Shown: in pieces, positions 16,148 through 27,300 of the stretch
Position numbering within the stretch: the stretch's first letter is position 1
How the letters are laid out: the number at the start of each line of letters is the position of its first letter
Assembly (NCBI GenBank): GCA_002718655.1
Contig: PBFM01000059.1
Span: 1-40,121 of the forward strand
Source of the DNA: Fidelibacterota bacterium
Lineage (GTDB): Bacteria > Fidelibacterota > Marinisomatia > Marinisomatales > UBA1611
Direction: 5' to 3'
Length of the DNA: 40,121 nt
Position numbers and translations under genes: made by a program
Notes under the pieces: generated by a model
Databases searched by the model: none
Told to the model about the DNA's origin: nothing
Seen by the model: the letters and a program-made list of their open reading frames with translations, nothing else

Positions 16148-16680
16148 ATAGAAAATATTTATTAGTATTTATTCTTTTTCCTCTAATTGCAAGAGATATT
16201 TACTACACGAGGTCAGGCACTGTTTCATTTTTTTCTGCTACACCCATTGAAGACATTAGTGCGAAAAATAATCAAGTTACCTGTGTATTGGACAATGACA
16301 ATGGACAAGTTTCTTTCAGAATTCCCATTTTGGGTTTTTCATTTAAAAATGGTTTAATGCAGGAGCATTTTAACGAGAATTATATGGAGTCAGATATATA
16401 TCCTAATGCAAGTTTTAAAGGGATGATAAATGATTGGGACAAATTAATATTAACAAAAGAATCTCAAAAAATTAAGATTACTGGTGAAATGACAATCCGT
16501 GGAATTAGCAAAGAGATAAATGAAACAGGTATAATTAATAAGAATAAAAAGAACATTATCGGGAGCGCTGACTTTCAAATAAAGATTGCAGATTATGGAA
16601 TAAAGATACCTAAAATAGTACAAAAAAACATTGCTGAAATAATTGATATCAATATTGAAGTTAGTTTAAAGAAAAAGTAA
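16144..16680 (+). CDS. YceI-family periplasmic protein
   Basis: The signal peptide (MNRKYLLVFILFPLIA) is followed by a YceI lipocalin-like barrel: TRSGTVSFFSATPIEDISAKN, QVSFRIPILGFSFKNGLMQEHF, SDIYPNASFKG, KITGEMTIRGISKEI and a final strand, about 180 residues in all. YceI proteins bind polyisoprenoid or other lipids in the periplasm. The ATG at 16144 forms an ATGA overlap with the stop of the cytochrome-like gene and is preferred over an in-frame GTG six bases earlier. It is followed directly by the DUF5777-like barrel (ATG 16681, no gap), so three proteins are made from one message. Confidence 0.9.
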   Translation: MNRKYLLVFILFPLIARDIYYTRSGTVSFFSATPIEDISAKNNQVTCVLDNDNGQVSFRIPILGFSFKNGLMQEHFNENYMESDIYPNASFKGMINDWDKLILTKESQKIKITGEMTIRGISKEINETGIINKNKKNIIGSADFQIKIADYGIKIPKIVQKNIAEIIDINIEVSLKKK

Positions 16681-17523
16681 ATGAGAAATTTTGTTAAAAT
16701 ATCATTTTTTATGGTGTTGTTGTACTCTCAAGATGAACTACTTGAACTAATTAATGATGATTCTAAAATTAATCCAACACCAGTTCAGGCAACTTTTAAA
16801 GCAACAAGAATTGTCAACTCTCAATCAATTGAAATGCCTAGAGCAGGAACACTTGAATTTATGATATTACATCGTTTTGGATCGATGTCGAATGGGTTCT
16901 ATGATTTATTTGGGATGGATGAAGCGGTAATTAGATTTGATTTGAAATACGGTATAGGTTCTAATTTTTCTTTTGGTTTAGGACGTAGTAGCTTAAAAAA
17001 GACTTATGATATTTTTTCGAAGTTTAGCATATTAAAACAAAAAGTTGAATCAGGTCATTCGCCTATCTCTTTGGTAATCTTTTCAAAAGTCGAAATAGAA
17101 ACACAAACAAAAGATGCAGAATTCATTAACAGATTAACCTATGACTTCCAACTATTAATTGCTAGGAAGTTTACACGATTTTTTTCTTTTCAAATCATGC
17201 CAACTCTAATTCATAAGAATTTAGTTGAATCTCAAAATAATTTACATGATCTCTTTTCAATTGGAACAGGTGCTCGAATGAAACTTTCAAAAAGAATTTC
17301 CATTAACTTTGATACTTTCATTCCAATAGGAGAGCGGAAAGTGACATACCAACAAGGTTGGGGAATTGGTTGTGACATAGAGACCGGTGGTCATGTATTT
17401 CAATTAATGATTACTAATTCTCAAGGAGCGATTGAAAGTGCCTATATTGAAAATGCCACAGGAGGATTTGATAATTTAAATTTGTATCTTGGCTTTAACA
17501 TAACAAGGGCTTTTAGCATTTAA
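16681..17523 (+). CDS. DUF5777-like outer-membrane beta-barrel
   Basis: The signal peptide (MRNFVKISFFMVLLYS) is followed by QDELLEL. The body of alternating amphipathic strands starts with FKATRIVNSQSIEMPRAGTL and LHRFGSMSNGFYDLFGMD, the pattern of the DUF5777 barrel family in Bacteroidota, and ends in aromatic strands (LNLYLGFNITRAFSI). It would sit in the outer membrane. The gene starts one base after the YceI stop. With the haem-c lipoprotein it forms a compact three-gene module, suggesting that lipid binding, electron transfer and an outer-membrane barrel work together. What passes through the barrel is not known. Confidence 0.8.
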   Translation: MRNFVKISFFMVLLYSQDELLELINDDSKINPTPVQATFKATRIVNSQSIEMPRAGTLEFMILHRFGSMSNGFYDLFGMDEAVIRFDLKYGIGSNFSFGLGRSSLKKTYDIFSKFSILKQKVESGHSPISLVIFSKVEIETQTKDAEFINRLTYDFQLLIARKFTRFFSFQIMPTLIHKNLVESQNNLHDLFSIGTGARMKLSKRISINFDTFIPIGERKVTYQQGWGIGCDIETGGHVFQLMITNSQGAIESAYIENATGGFDNLNLYLGFNITRAFSI

Positions 17524-17549
17524 GAAAAAAAAGATGTTAATTTTGTCAT

Positions 17550-18809
17550 ATGTCTATTGAATTAATAAAAACATATTCATTTGCCTTAATCAAAGAAATG
17601 TGGTTTTTGTGTGCGGAAATGGCACCATATTTGCTTTTAGGTATGTTTTTTTCAGGATTAATATCCATATTTGTTGATAATAGTTTTATTTTTAAACACA
17701 TAGGGTCAAAGAATTTTTTATCTGTTCTAAAATCTACTCTTTTTGGCATTCCTCTACCGTTGTGTTCATGTGGAGTTATCCCTGTAGCTGCAACATTAAG
17801 AGAAGGCGGAGCATCTAAGGGCTCAACGGTATCTTTTTTAGTTTCTACACCTCAGACTGGTGTAGATAGCATATTATTAACTTATGGTATGATGGGACCT
17901 GTTTTTGCTGTGTTCAGACCATTAGCAGCACTTTTTTCAGGTATGTTTAGTGGCATAATAATAAATCAATTTGATGATGACAGGCATCATCATGTAAATA
18001 GTGAAAAAACTATTAAAGAAGAAAAAGAAGATCTGCGAATAAGGCTTGTCTCTGGCCTTAAATACGGATTTATTTCTCTTCCATCTGATATTGTTGTACC
18101 GCTATTTCAAGGATTGGTAGTAGCAGCATTAATCTCTGTCACTATTCCACCTGATTTCATTGCGAGTCATTTTTCATCTAGTCCATTAATGCAATACACT
18201 ATGTTACTAGCAATATCAATACCCATATATGTGTGTGCAACCGCTTCCATTCCCATTGCTGTTGCACTTTTAGCTAAAGGTCTGTCGCCTGGATCGATAT
18301 TTATCTTTTTAATGGCCGGACCGGCAACAAATGCATCTTCTATCGCCATTATAAAAAATATTCTCGGTAAAAAAACACTCTATTATTATCTAGGTCTAAT
18401 TTCATTTACTGCAGTGTTATTTGGTATTGTTCTTGACTCCATTTTTAAGACATCAGAATTCTCTATGCCTGACTCACTTCACTACCATGACCATAGTGGA
18501 ATATTCTCACTTGTAATTACAATAATATTTTTAGCTATTTTAATAAACTCTTACTTTTTGAGATTTAGAACAAATAACAAAGTTCAAAATACAGATTTAA
18601 GTGCTGATTTAGAGCAAATAAGTTTCAAGGTTGACGGAATGACATGTGGTCATTGCCAGGAAAGTGTTGAAACTGCTGCAAATAGTTTTCATGGTGTAAA
18701 AACTACCAAGGTAGACCTTGTTTCTGGAGAGGTTAATATCTACGGTATTGGGCTTGAAGAAGATTCCATTAAAAAGAAAATAACAGATAGGGGATTTACT
18801 ATTAACTAA
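17550..18809 (+). CDS. SO_0444-type metal permease with C-terminal HMA domain
   Basis: Residues 15-335 form a membrane permease of the ArsP/PF03773 type, with the conserved FGIPLPLCSCGVIPVA (65-80), FLVSTPQTGVDSILLTYG (96-113) and FLMAGPATNASSIA (253-266). His-rich loops (DDDRHHH at 142-148; LHYHDH at 310-315) are metal-binding features of the Cu/Zn efflux branch. Residues 355-419 are a fused heavy-metal-associated domain with GMTCGHC (Cys366 and Cys369). The likely role is export of Cu, Zn or a related soft metal from the cytoplasm. It starts 26 bases after the DUF5777-like gene, so it may belong to the same unit, and a hairpin overlaps its stop. Confidence 0.9.
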   Translation: MSIELIKTYSFALIKEMWFLCAEMAPYLLLGMFFSGLISIFVDNSFIFKHIGSKNFLSVLKSTLFGIPLPLCSCGVIPVAATLREGGASKGSTVSFLVSTPQTGVDSILLTYGMMGPVFAVFRPLAALFSGMFSGIIINQFDDDRHHHVNSEKTIKEEKEDLRIRLVSGLKYGFISLPSDIVVPLFQGLVVAALISVTIPPDFIASHFSSSPLMQYTMLLAISIPIYVCATASIPIAVALLAKGLSPGSIFIFLMAGPATNASSIAIIKNILGKKTLYYYLGLISFTAVLFGIVLDSIFKTSEFSMPDSLHYHDHSGIFSLVITIIFLAILINSYFLRFRTNNKVQNTDLSADLEQISFKVDGMTCGHCQESVETAANSFHGVKTTKVDLVSGEVNIYGIGLEEDSIKKKITDRGFTIN

Positions 18810-18825
18810 GTCCTTTAAAGACTTA
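18807..18825 (+). terminator. Hairpin at the end of the metal permease gene
   Basis: TAAGTC and GACTTA form a perfect 6-bp inverted repeat around a 7-base loop and are followed by ATTTTATT. The hairpin overlaps the stop codon of the permease gene. The form fits a weak intrinsic terminator between the permease and the AlkB-like gene. Confidence 0.4.
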
Positions 18826-18847
18826 ATTTTATTCATACTCAAGCTTT

Positions 18848-20008
18848 ATGTTAAGATATTTAAAATATTATATTTCAACACTAACGTTAATTCTTGCAAT
18901 ACAGATATGCTTTATTGGTGAATATTACCCTACGATTTTTTTCATATGTTTTTCACTGTTCATAATTTTAGGAGATATGATATTAAAACAGGACTCATCT
19001 GAGGAGAAATATTCGAACGAATTTTTATTGAATTTTCCGATGTATGTAAATTATCCATTATTGACCCTTGTTTTATTTCTTACCATTTCATCTTTTAATT
19101 CATCCTCAAATAATATTTTCTATTTATTATCATCCCAAATTTTAAATATTGATTTATATGAATTTAAACTTTCAATGAATTTATTTGATTCAGTTTCATT
19201 AATTGCTCTGATGGGACTATTTATTGGTATTATGGGCACCGTACCAGGTCATGAGCTCGTTCATCGAAAGAATAATAAATTTGATATGTTCGTTGGTAAT
19301 TGGTTGCTGGCACTTTCATGGGATTGTGCTTTTGCAATAGAGCATGTTCACGGGCATCATAAAAATGTAGGCTATTCCATTGATCCTGCAACTGCCAAGC
19401 GTGGCGAAAATATTTATAAGTTCATTTTTAGAGCTATAAGTAAAGAACAAAAAGATGCGTGGCAAATTGAAATGAAGCGACTAAAGAGAAAACAGATTCC
19501 AATTATTAGTATTCAAAATAGAATGTTACAAGGTTATATGAGGAGTTTTTTCATTACGCTATTGGCTTTTTTTGTTGGTGGTATGTTAGGGATGATGGTT
19601 TTTTTATTATGTGCATTTATTGCAAAAGCATTACTGGAGGTAATAAACTTTTCCGAGCATTACGGTTTAATTAGAGTGGTTGGTGAGCCAGTATGCCCTA
19701 GGCATTCATGGAACTCAAATAGTACAATGAGTAGTATTTACTTGTATAATGTTACAAGACATTCCTCCCACCATGAAAAAGCAAACTTGAAATATTGGGA
19801 ACTTCGATCTTACGATAGCGCTCCGATGATGCCTCAAGGGTATCTTACAATGTTGTATATGGCTTTATTTTTGCCATTTTTTTTTCATAGAATGATGGCA
19901 AAAAAATTACTTGATTGGGATGAAAACTTTGCTAACCAGAAAGAAAAAATTCTTGCTAAACAGCAAAATAAAAATAGTGGTATTACTCTATTAGCAGATA
20001 ATCAGTAA
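18848..20008 (+). CDS. alkB: AlkB-like membrane di-iron alkane hydroxylase
   Basis: The histidine boxes of alkane 1-monooxygenases are all present in order: GHELVHRKN (His135, His139), EHVHGHHKNVG (His166, 168, 170, 171), NFSEHYGL (His271) and TRHSSHHEKA (His305, 308, 309), followed by the MMPQGY tail signature. Hydrophobic helices lie at about 8-45, 65-85, 110-133 and 230-262, and the 386-residue length is normal. The reaction would be terminal hydroxylation of medium-chain alkanes or a related lipid, using O2 and electrons from rubredoxin. No rubredoxin or reductase gene is beside it, so partners lie elsewhere. The SSHH box differs slightly from the usual SDHH, so the true substrate may not be a classic alkane. 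Confidence 0.9.
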   Translation: MLRYLKYYISTLTLILAIQICFIGEYYPTIFFICFSLFIILGDMILKQDSSEEKYSNEFLLNFPMYVNYPLLTLVLFLTISSFNSSSNNIFYLLSSQILNIDLYEFKLSMNLFDSVSLIALMGLFIGIMGTVPGHELVHRKNNKFDMFVGNWLLALSWDCAFAIEHVHGHHKNVGYSIDPATAKRGENIYKFIFRAISKEQKDAWQIEMKRLKRKQIPIISIQNRMLQGYMRSFFITLLAFFVGGMLGMMVFLLCAFIAKALLEVINFSEHYGLIRVVGEPVCPRHSWNSNSTMSSIYLYNVTRHSSHHEKANLKYWELRSYDSAPMMPQGYLTMLYMALFLPFFFHRMMAKKLLDWDENFANQKEKILAKQQNKNSGITLLADNQ

Positions 20009-20037
20009 TTATTTTGATGAAGTGAATGGATAAAGTG

Positions 20038-20110
20038 TGGCTCGGGCCGGAATCGAACCAGCGACACATGGATTTTCAGTCCACTGCTCTACCAACTGAG
20101 CTACCGAGCC
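20038..20110 (-). tRNA. tRNA-Phe (anticodon GAA)
   Basis: On the reverse strand, acceptor stem GGCTCGG pairs with CCGAGCC, the D-arm is GCTC...GAGC, the anticodon stem is GTGGA/TCCAT (with one G-T pair) around CTGAAAA, and the T-loop is TTCGATT. The anticodon is GAA (Phe). The discriminator base is A, and CCA is not encoded. Confidence 0.97.
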
Positions 20111-20695
20111 AACTTTAATATTATAAATTATCTCTAGAACAAATTAAAATATTTATACAACTAATCTGCGCTATTAATCTTGATTATCAATAGGTTAGTA
20201 TAGTTAGATATTATGTATTCTTAATATCTTTTATAATTAGTCAAATAATTATTACTAAAAATACACACAGAAGATAGATCCATCAACTCCCAAAGATGTT
20301 GATAATATTAGAAAATCTATCAGTAAATAAAGATATATGATGTAACTTGACTTTCTACGAATTAAAGCAATGGAGTGAGCTATTTTTGAGATTGATGAAA
20401 TGATTGGTATATGATGACTCTTATCAAGCTCCCGTTATAATAAGCAATGAAAAAATGATATAGGATTAAAAAACTAATACTCAAACTAGATATTATCCAA
20501 TTTTCTACTTTCTTAAAGACAATCAAACTAAACTAATTTTATAGCAAATTTATTAAATAATCTTACATCAGAAAATTAGTGTTTTGTTATATCAAACAAA
20601 AAAAATTTGACAAAAATATATCAAATATATACTTCTTGATTCATTTGCCTATTGAACATATGTTTACCAATAGGTTTTGTAGGTTTATTTTTTCT
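20111..20695. other. 585-base gap, no intact gene; possible gene remnant
   Basis: This is the longest stretch without an intact gene in the window. It is very AT-rich and no RNA gene or strong hairpin was found. On the plus strand, 20259-20330 reads KIDPSTPKDVDNIRKSISK. In a second frame, 20341-20463 reads TFYELKQWSELFLRLMK, a TGA, then LVYDDSYQAPVIISNEKMI. These look coding in composition but are broken by a frame change and stops. They may be a decayed gene or chance. The promoter for the long rdgB-sprA transcription unit should also lie here. Confidence 0.35.
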
Positions 20696-21298
20696 ATGTA
20701 TCGAGGTAAGAAATTGGTTCTAGCAACCAATAATTTTAATAAAAAGAAAGAAATGGTTGCTATATTAAAAAACTTGAGTCTAGACATTATTGGTCTTGAT
20801 AGGTTTCCTGAGATTGGAAACATAGAAGAATCAGGAAAAACGCTTATTGATAATGCATTCATTAAAGCACGAGCAGTATTTGAGGCGACAGGTCTTTCAT
20901 CATTAGCAGATGATACTGGGTTGGAGGTCGATGTACTTAATGGCGCTCCAGGTGTTTATTCTGCGCGATATGCGGGACAGAACCCTTCGCCCCAAGATAA
21001 CATAAATAAGCTTTTAAAAGCACTATATGGTTACGAAGAGGAGGAACGAAATGCTCAGTTTAGAACAATAGTGGCTTTTGTTGACAGTGGGCAAGAGTTT
21101 TTTTCGGAAGGGATAATAAAAGGTAGAATAATAAAGGCTTCAAAAGGTTCTAAGGGATTTGGTTACGATTCAATATTTAAACCAAATTGCTCTAATCAAA
21201 CTTTTGCCCAAATGAATCAAAATGAAAAGAATAAAATAAGTCACAGAGCAATTGCTTTAGTAAATATGAAAAAAAAATTAAAAAAAATAATAAGATAA
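20696..21298 (+). CDS. rdgB: RdgB/HAM1-type non-canonical purine NTP pyrophosphatase
   Basis: Family motifs run through the whole protein: KLVLATNNFNKKKE at the N-terminus, SLADDTGLEVD, GAPGVYSARYAG, GFGYDSIFKP and SHRAIA. The enzyme hydrolyses ITP, dITP and XTP to monophosphates to keep damaged purines out of DNA and RNA. The frame is open further upstream to 20579, but the extra 39 residues have no family match. ATG 20696 gives the standard start (MYRGKKLVLATNN) and a 200-residue protein of normal length. It stands first in a row of plus-strand genes leading into sprA, 48 bases away. Confidence 0.94.
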   Translation: MYRGKKLVLATNNFNKKKEMVAILKNLSLDIIGLDRFPEIGNIEESGKTLIDNAFIKARAVFEATGLSSLADDTGLEVDVLNGAPGVYSARYAGQNPSPQDNINKLLKALYGYEEEERNAQFRTIVAFVDSGQEFFSEGIIKGRIIKASKGSKGFGYDSIFKPNCSNQTFAQMNQNEKNKISHRAIALVNMKKKLKKIIR

Positions 21299-21346
21299 GG
21301 AGTAATTATAGAATAAACCGATATCAGTTAAAAACTTATACTGAAT

Positions 21347-24300
21347 TTGAATTTTAAAGAAAAATATAAATACTTTTTTACCCAAATGTTAATTGTTGGT
21401 ATGTGGGTAATAGCGCCCCTGTCTGCATTTAGTTCACAGGATTCTAGCAACAATATCATACAAGGAATGATGAGCCGACCCTTTATCATCCACCCCTATG
21501 AGGCTTTTCTAGACCCTTTTCCTAAACATGAACCTTTGTTGTCTATTCCAAATGATTCTAAAGCTCGATATAAGGGATTATTAAAATATAATTACGGTTT
21601 ACAGAGGTTTGATATAAAGCTATCACTAAATTGGGATAGCATAACAATTTCTGAAACAATTAATGGAAACAAATTAAAAATGCCATATACTTCAACATTG
21701 GAGTGGTATTTTAATGAGCTTCGTAAAAGATCTTGGCACGTAAGATTTATTGACGTAATGCAAGATGAATCAAAAAACAATACCAGAAAAGCACGCGGAC
21801 AAATGATAGAAGTTGTTGGAATGGATATTGGGAAATTAGGTAGAGCATCATTGCAAGTAAGCGGGAATGTCAACATTAATGGAAAAATGGTGTTTCAAGA
21901 TCAGGAATTAGTACGCTCAACATTAAATGAAACTCAAAATACTCATTTGGAATTTGATCAAAAACAAAATTTAAATATAAAAGGGAAGATTGGTGATAGA
22001 ATTACTGTTGCTATGGATCAGGATTCCGAAAGACAATTTGATTGGGAAAATAATATCCGCATTTCTTATGAAGGATATGAAGATGACATTGTACAAAAAA
22101 TAGAAGCTGGCAATATTTCGTTATCTCTCCCCTCAACAAAATATGTTACGTTCTCAGGAAAAAATCAGGGACTATTTGGTGTTAAAGCAATTTCTAAGTT
22201 AGGTCCAATAGATGTTACAACAATTGCATCAATCGAAAAATCAAAAAAAGAACAATCAGAATGGGAAGGAGGAGGTCAAAGTAGTACTCAGCAAATAAGG
22301 GATGTAGACTGGATTAAAAATAGATATTTTTTTATTCATCCTTGGTTTAGAAATGGCGTAGATACTTTATATGGCTCTTCACCGATTACTATACCTTCTT
22401 TCTATCCTTTAAGAAATGGTCTCCATTATATAGGCGATGTTGTGATTAAAAATTTTGAATTATATAAGTCCATTAATCTAAATGATCCAAACGCAATGAC
22501 AGGAATGGCTTATGTAGACCCAACTGATACTACTAAGTTTTCTGATGAAAACGAAGAAGGTAGTTTCATAAGGTTAGAACAAGGTGCAAACTACTATATG
22601 AATCCAGACCTTGGTTTTATCAGGGTTAGAGAGCAAGTCTCGCAAGATATACTAGGATGCACATTTACGATTGAACATCGACAAACTGGTGAGGTGCTTT
22701 TTGAGATTGGAAATGGACCCGATTCAACTGGTTCAAGATTAGCTCTGATGATGCTAAAGCCTAGGAATAGTTATCCAAATCATTCAACCTGGGCATTAAT
22801 GTTTAAAAATGTATATTACCTTGGGACATCACAAATAAATCCTGACGGTTTTGAGGTCAAGTTAATAAATAAAAATTCAACACCTGTTTCAGATAGAGAT
22901 AGATCATCGAGTTTACCATACATAACCCTTTTTGGATTAGATAGTTTGGATGAGAATGGCACCCGTAATTATGATGAGATAATCGATATGGATATGGCTA
23001 ATATTATGAATATGATTGATGGAGAACTAATGTTTCCAACTTTTCATCCATTTGCAAATGGAGATTCATTAACTGGTGGGCAAATGTCAGAGCAGCTGAA
23101 AAATCAATTGGGTACAGGAATTATGTATACATCTTCTTCATCTTCAGAGATAAATGGTGATCACAGATGGATGATAGAAGCAGCATACACAAATCAGAGT
23201 GCAACAATAAATTTAGGATTTATGCTTATTGAAGGAAGTGAAGAAGTAATTCAGAATGATATCACTCTAAAAAGAGGTATTGATTATACAATAGATTATT
23301 TTACTGGAACGATTGTTCTATTAGGAGATGCCGCAAATGATCCTAATGCAAAGTTAAAAGTTAATTATGATAAACATGAGTTAGTTTCATTTGATAAAAA
23401 GACAATTTTTGGTACTCGTGCCCAAATGGATCTTGGAAAACCAAACTCTTTTATTGGCGCAACTGCTCTATATTTTAATCAATCTATAATAAATCAAAAA
23501 GTCGAAGTAGGATATGAACCTACGCGAAATTTCATATGGGATTTAAATGGTCGTTATGAATGGGAGATGGATGGGGTAACACGTTTTCTCGATAAATTAC
23601 CTTTGATTGAAGCTGAAAAAATTTCTTCTTTTTCAATTGAAGGCGAGATAGCACAAGTATTACCGAATCCGAATTCGATTAGTAATTCAGAGACTGGAGA
23701 TGCAAATGGTGTGGCATTCATTGACGATTTTGAAGGAAGCAAAAGAACAACTGCTCCTTCAATACAACGACGTTTTTGGAAAGCTTCATCTGCTCCCTTA
23801 AAATACAATTCACAGGATTCAATTTTCCTAGATCCGTTTTCTCAAAAGAGAAGAGGTGAATTATATTGGTATAATCCATATGTGCCTGTTCGTACAAAGG
23901 ATATATGGCCAAACCAATCTACATCTTTGAGAGCAGGGAATGAAACAACTGATGTTCTTGTTCTTAGATATAGAGCAAAAGAGTATCAAGGTTACTATGA
24001 CCCTGATTCTGTTTGGGTTGGTATTACCACGTCGCTATACTCAGGCGATTATGATCAAATACAAAGTAAATTTTTTGAAATTTGGTTAAAAGGTAATTCA
24101 GGAAAATTACATATAGACCTTGGTAAAATATCTGAAGATATAGATGGGAATGGACAGTTGAATACTGAGGATATTCCTGGGGCTGGCTTATCACTCGGTA
24201 ATGGTTTTCTAGATGATGGTGAAGATACTGGATTAGATGGTTGCTTCGATCAAGAGGAAAATGGATGGGGAGGGTGTCTTGAGAGCGGGACATATGCTGA

Positions 24301-27300
24301 TTATTATTCAATTGGTGATACTACTACCATTAATCTTTCTTCAGATGTAGATCAGAATGATCCAAATGGGGATAATTGGGACTACGAACCTGGGAGTTTA
24401 GATTATTCAAAAGTTAATGGTACGGAGTCAAATGGTACAGGTACTAAGATTCAAGAAGGTGGTAAATATCCTGATACTGAAGATTTAGATAGGTCGACTT
24501 TCCTTGATAAAGCCAATGATTACTTCTCTTCTAGCTTTTTACTTACTGACACAACTTATCTTGCAGGAATTACAGAAAAAGATGGAGCACCTACAGGTTG
24601 GAAACTTTTTAGAATACCACTATCAAACTTTGTGAAAGTACAAAATATTGAATGGAATGAGATTAGATATGTACGCCTTGCAATTACAGGAATTGAGGAA
24701 GAATTAAAGACCTTACAAATTGCTAAAATGGAAATAGTTGGAAATGAATGGCAAGAAGTTGGGATTTTTGGACCTGATACTTCTAACACAAATTTTTCAG
24801 GGAATAGGTCTTCATTTTCAAAATCATCTAATCTTGGAGAACCTCAATTTCAGGTGGCAGTGATAAATACTGAAGATAATGCAGATTACACCCCTCCTAA
24901 AGGAGTAAAAGGAGAATATGATAGAATCAATGAAATACAAAGTAAAGAGCAGTCGTTGGTACTTAAATTTTCAAATCTTCCAGCCAAGCATACTGGCATT
25001 GCACAAAAAACATTATATACCTTGAATGATAATCAGAAAAGAAGTTTTATGACCTATGACTATATGAAAATGTATGTTAATGGTAATAGTCGCTGGACAA
25101 ATATACAAGAAACTGATGTGGAACTTTTCTTGAAATTTGGTCTGGGAGATGATTACTATGAGATTACCCAACCAGTTTATGCTGGCTGGGATGAGGAGGA
25201 GGGAAGAAATAGTTTTGAGATTGATTTGAATTGGCTGACTGCACTAAAAAACTCTGATACCACGAAAATAAATAAAATAAATAACAATGATGTTATTTTT
25301 GATTCTCTTGATGTACGAAAGTACTTTTATACCAATGAAGTAGGTCAATTGACCGGGAATAAGGTGGTAATTTCAGGTAAGCCAGCACTAAATCGGTTAC
25401 AATATTTTTCAGTGGGATTGAAAAATACTGGAGATGCACCAATCGATGGTGAAGTATGGCTAGATGAATTACGTTTGAGTGGTGTGAAAAAAGAAAGCGG
25501 TGTAGCTATGCGAGTCCAATCTAATTTAAAATTATCTGATCTTGGTTCTGCAACAGTAGTCTATAGCAGACAAGATGCAGATTATCATAGACTGCAGGAG
25601 CGGCTTTCTAATTCAAACAATACCTCGGAGAATTTAAATTTTTCAGGTAAAATAGACCTTCATCGTTTTTTACCAAGATCTTTAGGAATATCCATACCCG
25701 TTAATGGTACATACTCTCAGAACCAGAGCCGTCCAAAATTCTTCTCCGGAGAAGATATACTTGTTAATCCTCAAAATACACCTGATTCAATAATGATATT
25801 AAGTAATACCATTTCTTTAAATACTTCAATAAAAAAAATAGGAAAATCTGATAATAAACTGCTTAAATATACCCTTGATAATATGTCTCTTAATTTTAGT
25901 GCAGCACAGTCAAGATCTTCAGATGTAACCTATAATCAAAAATGGTCTGAGACCTATACAGGAAAATTTTCATATAATTTAGCTTTTGATAGGAACAATT
26001 ATATTAAACCACTATCGTGGGCAAAAGCAATCCCGATTGTGGGAAAATCATTGAGTGATTTTCAATTTTTTTATACACCTACCTCTTTCAAAACAGGTAT
26101 GAATATGAATGAGAAACTTACTTGGAATGAAACAAGAACTGGAGTAAAAAGTCCGGAGACTTATAATTTTGGCTTAGCACGAAGCCTTAATTTGGACTAT
26201 AAGTTCACCAATACTCTTTCCAGCAAATATAGTTGGAGTGGACAGAGTAATTTAAATGATTATAGAGGCTACATTTTCTCTGCTTTAAAACAGCTTGACC
26301 CTGGTACTGTAACGCAGATGACGGAAAGTTTTAATACAACATACAATCCATCCATAATGAGATGGCTGAAACCGTCATTTAATTACACCGCGAATTTTCG
26401 TTGGTCAGACGATTTAACCAGAGAGGGCCAGAACATAAGTACACAATTAAGATTTGGTTCAAACTTCACAGTCACGCCAGTTCAATTAATCGAGTTGGTT
26501 TATAAACCTAAAACAGCCACAAGAGCACGGAACGGTAACCGTTCAAGAGGTTCAAGAACAAGGGGTAGAAGTAAAACAAATACCCAGGTTAAACAAAAGG
26601 AAAATGATAAAGTAAATTTAAATCCTTTTAATTTGATTCACGGATTATTGAAGAAAATAAATCCAATTTCTATTAGTTATACTGAAACTTTGAATCGCTC
26701 AGCAAATCAAATAATTGGGGAAGTCCCCGCAGGATATAAGTTTGGTTGGCTACCTCACCACGGCCTTGAACAGTCAAGCGAGGTTGGAAGTAATTTTGGA
26801 TCGTGGGATCACAAGCGGGATGCATCTCTAAGAAGCGGGCTCAAGCTTACTAGGTCGATTACAATAAGTACAAACTTCACCCAAAATTTTTCTACGACAC
26901 GTTCAAGTACAGGACTAGAGCAACTTTCAATGACTCGTGATTACGTTGCATATGGCGAATTATTTGATGAAGGTTTTCCCTTTCCTGGTTGGAGTTTTAG
27001 AATTAGTGGATTAGAAAAATGGCCGATTATTAAAAATTTCGCGAAATCAGCATCTTTGGAACATAGTTTTTCAGGAAAAGAGACAAGGTCTTGGCAATTT
27101 GAGGACGATAAAATACATCAAATGAACTTTTTTAATTTTGGAGCATTTGCAACTCAATATAAAAATAATGAAAGGTCATCAAGATTAAATCAAAATTTTT
27201 CTCCATTGATTGGATTAAATTTTAGTCTGGATAAAAACATATCACTAACATTTAGAAACAACATGAGTAAATCACTAGATGAGACACCAAGTGGGCTTAC

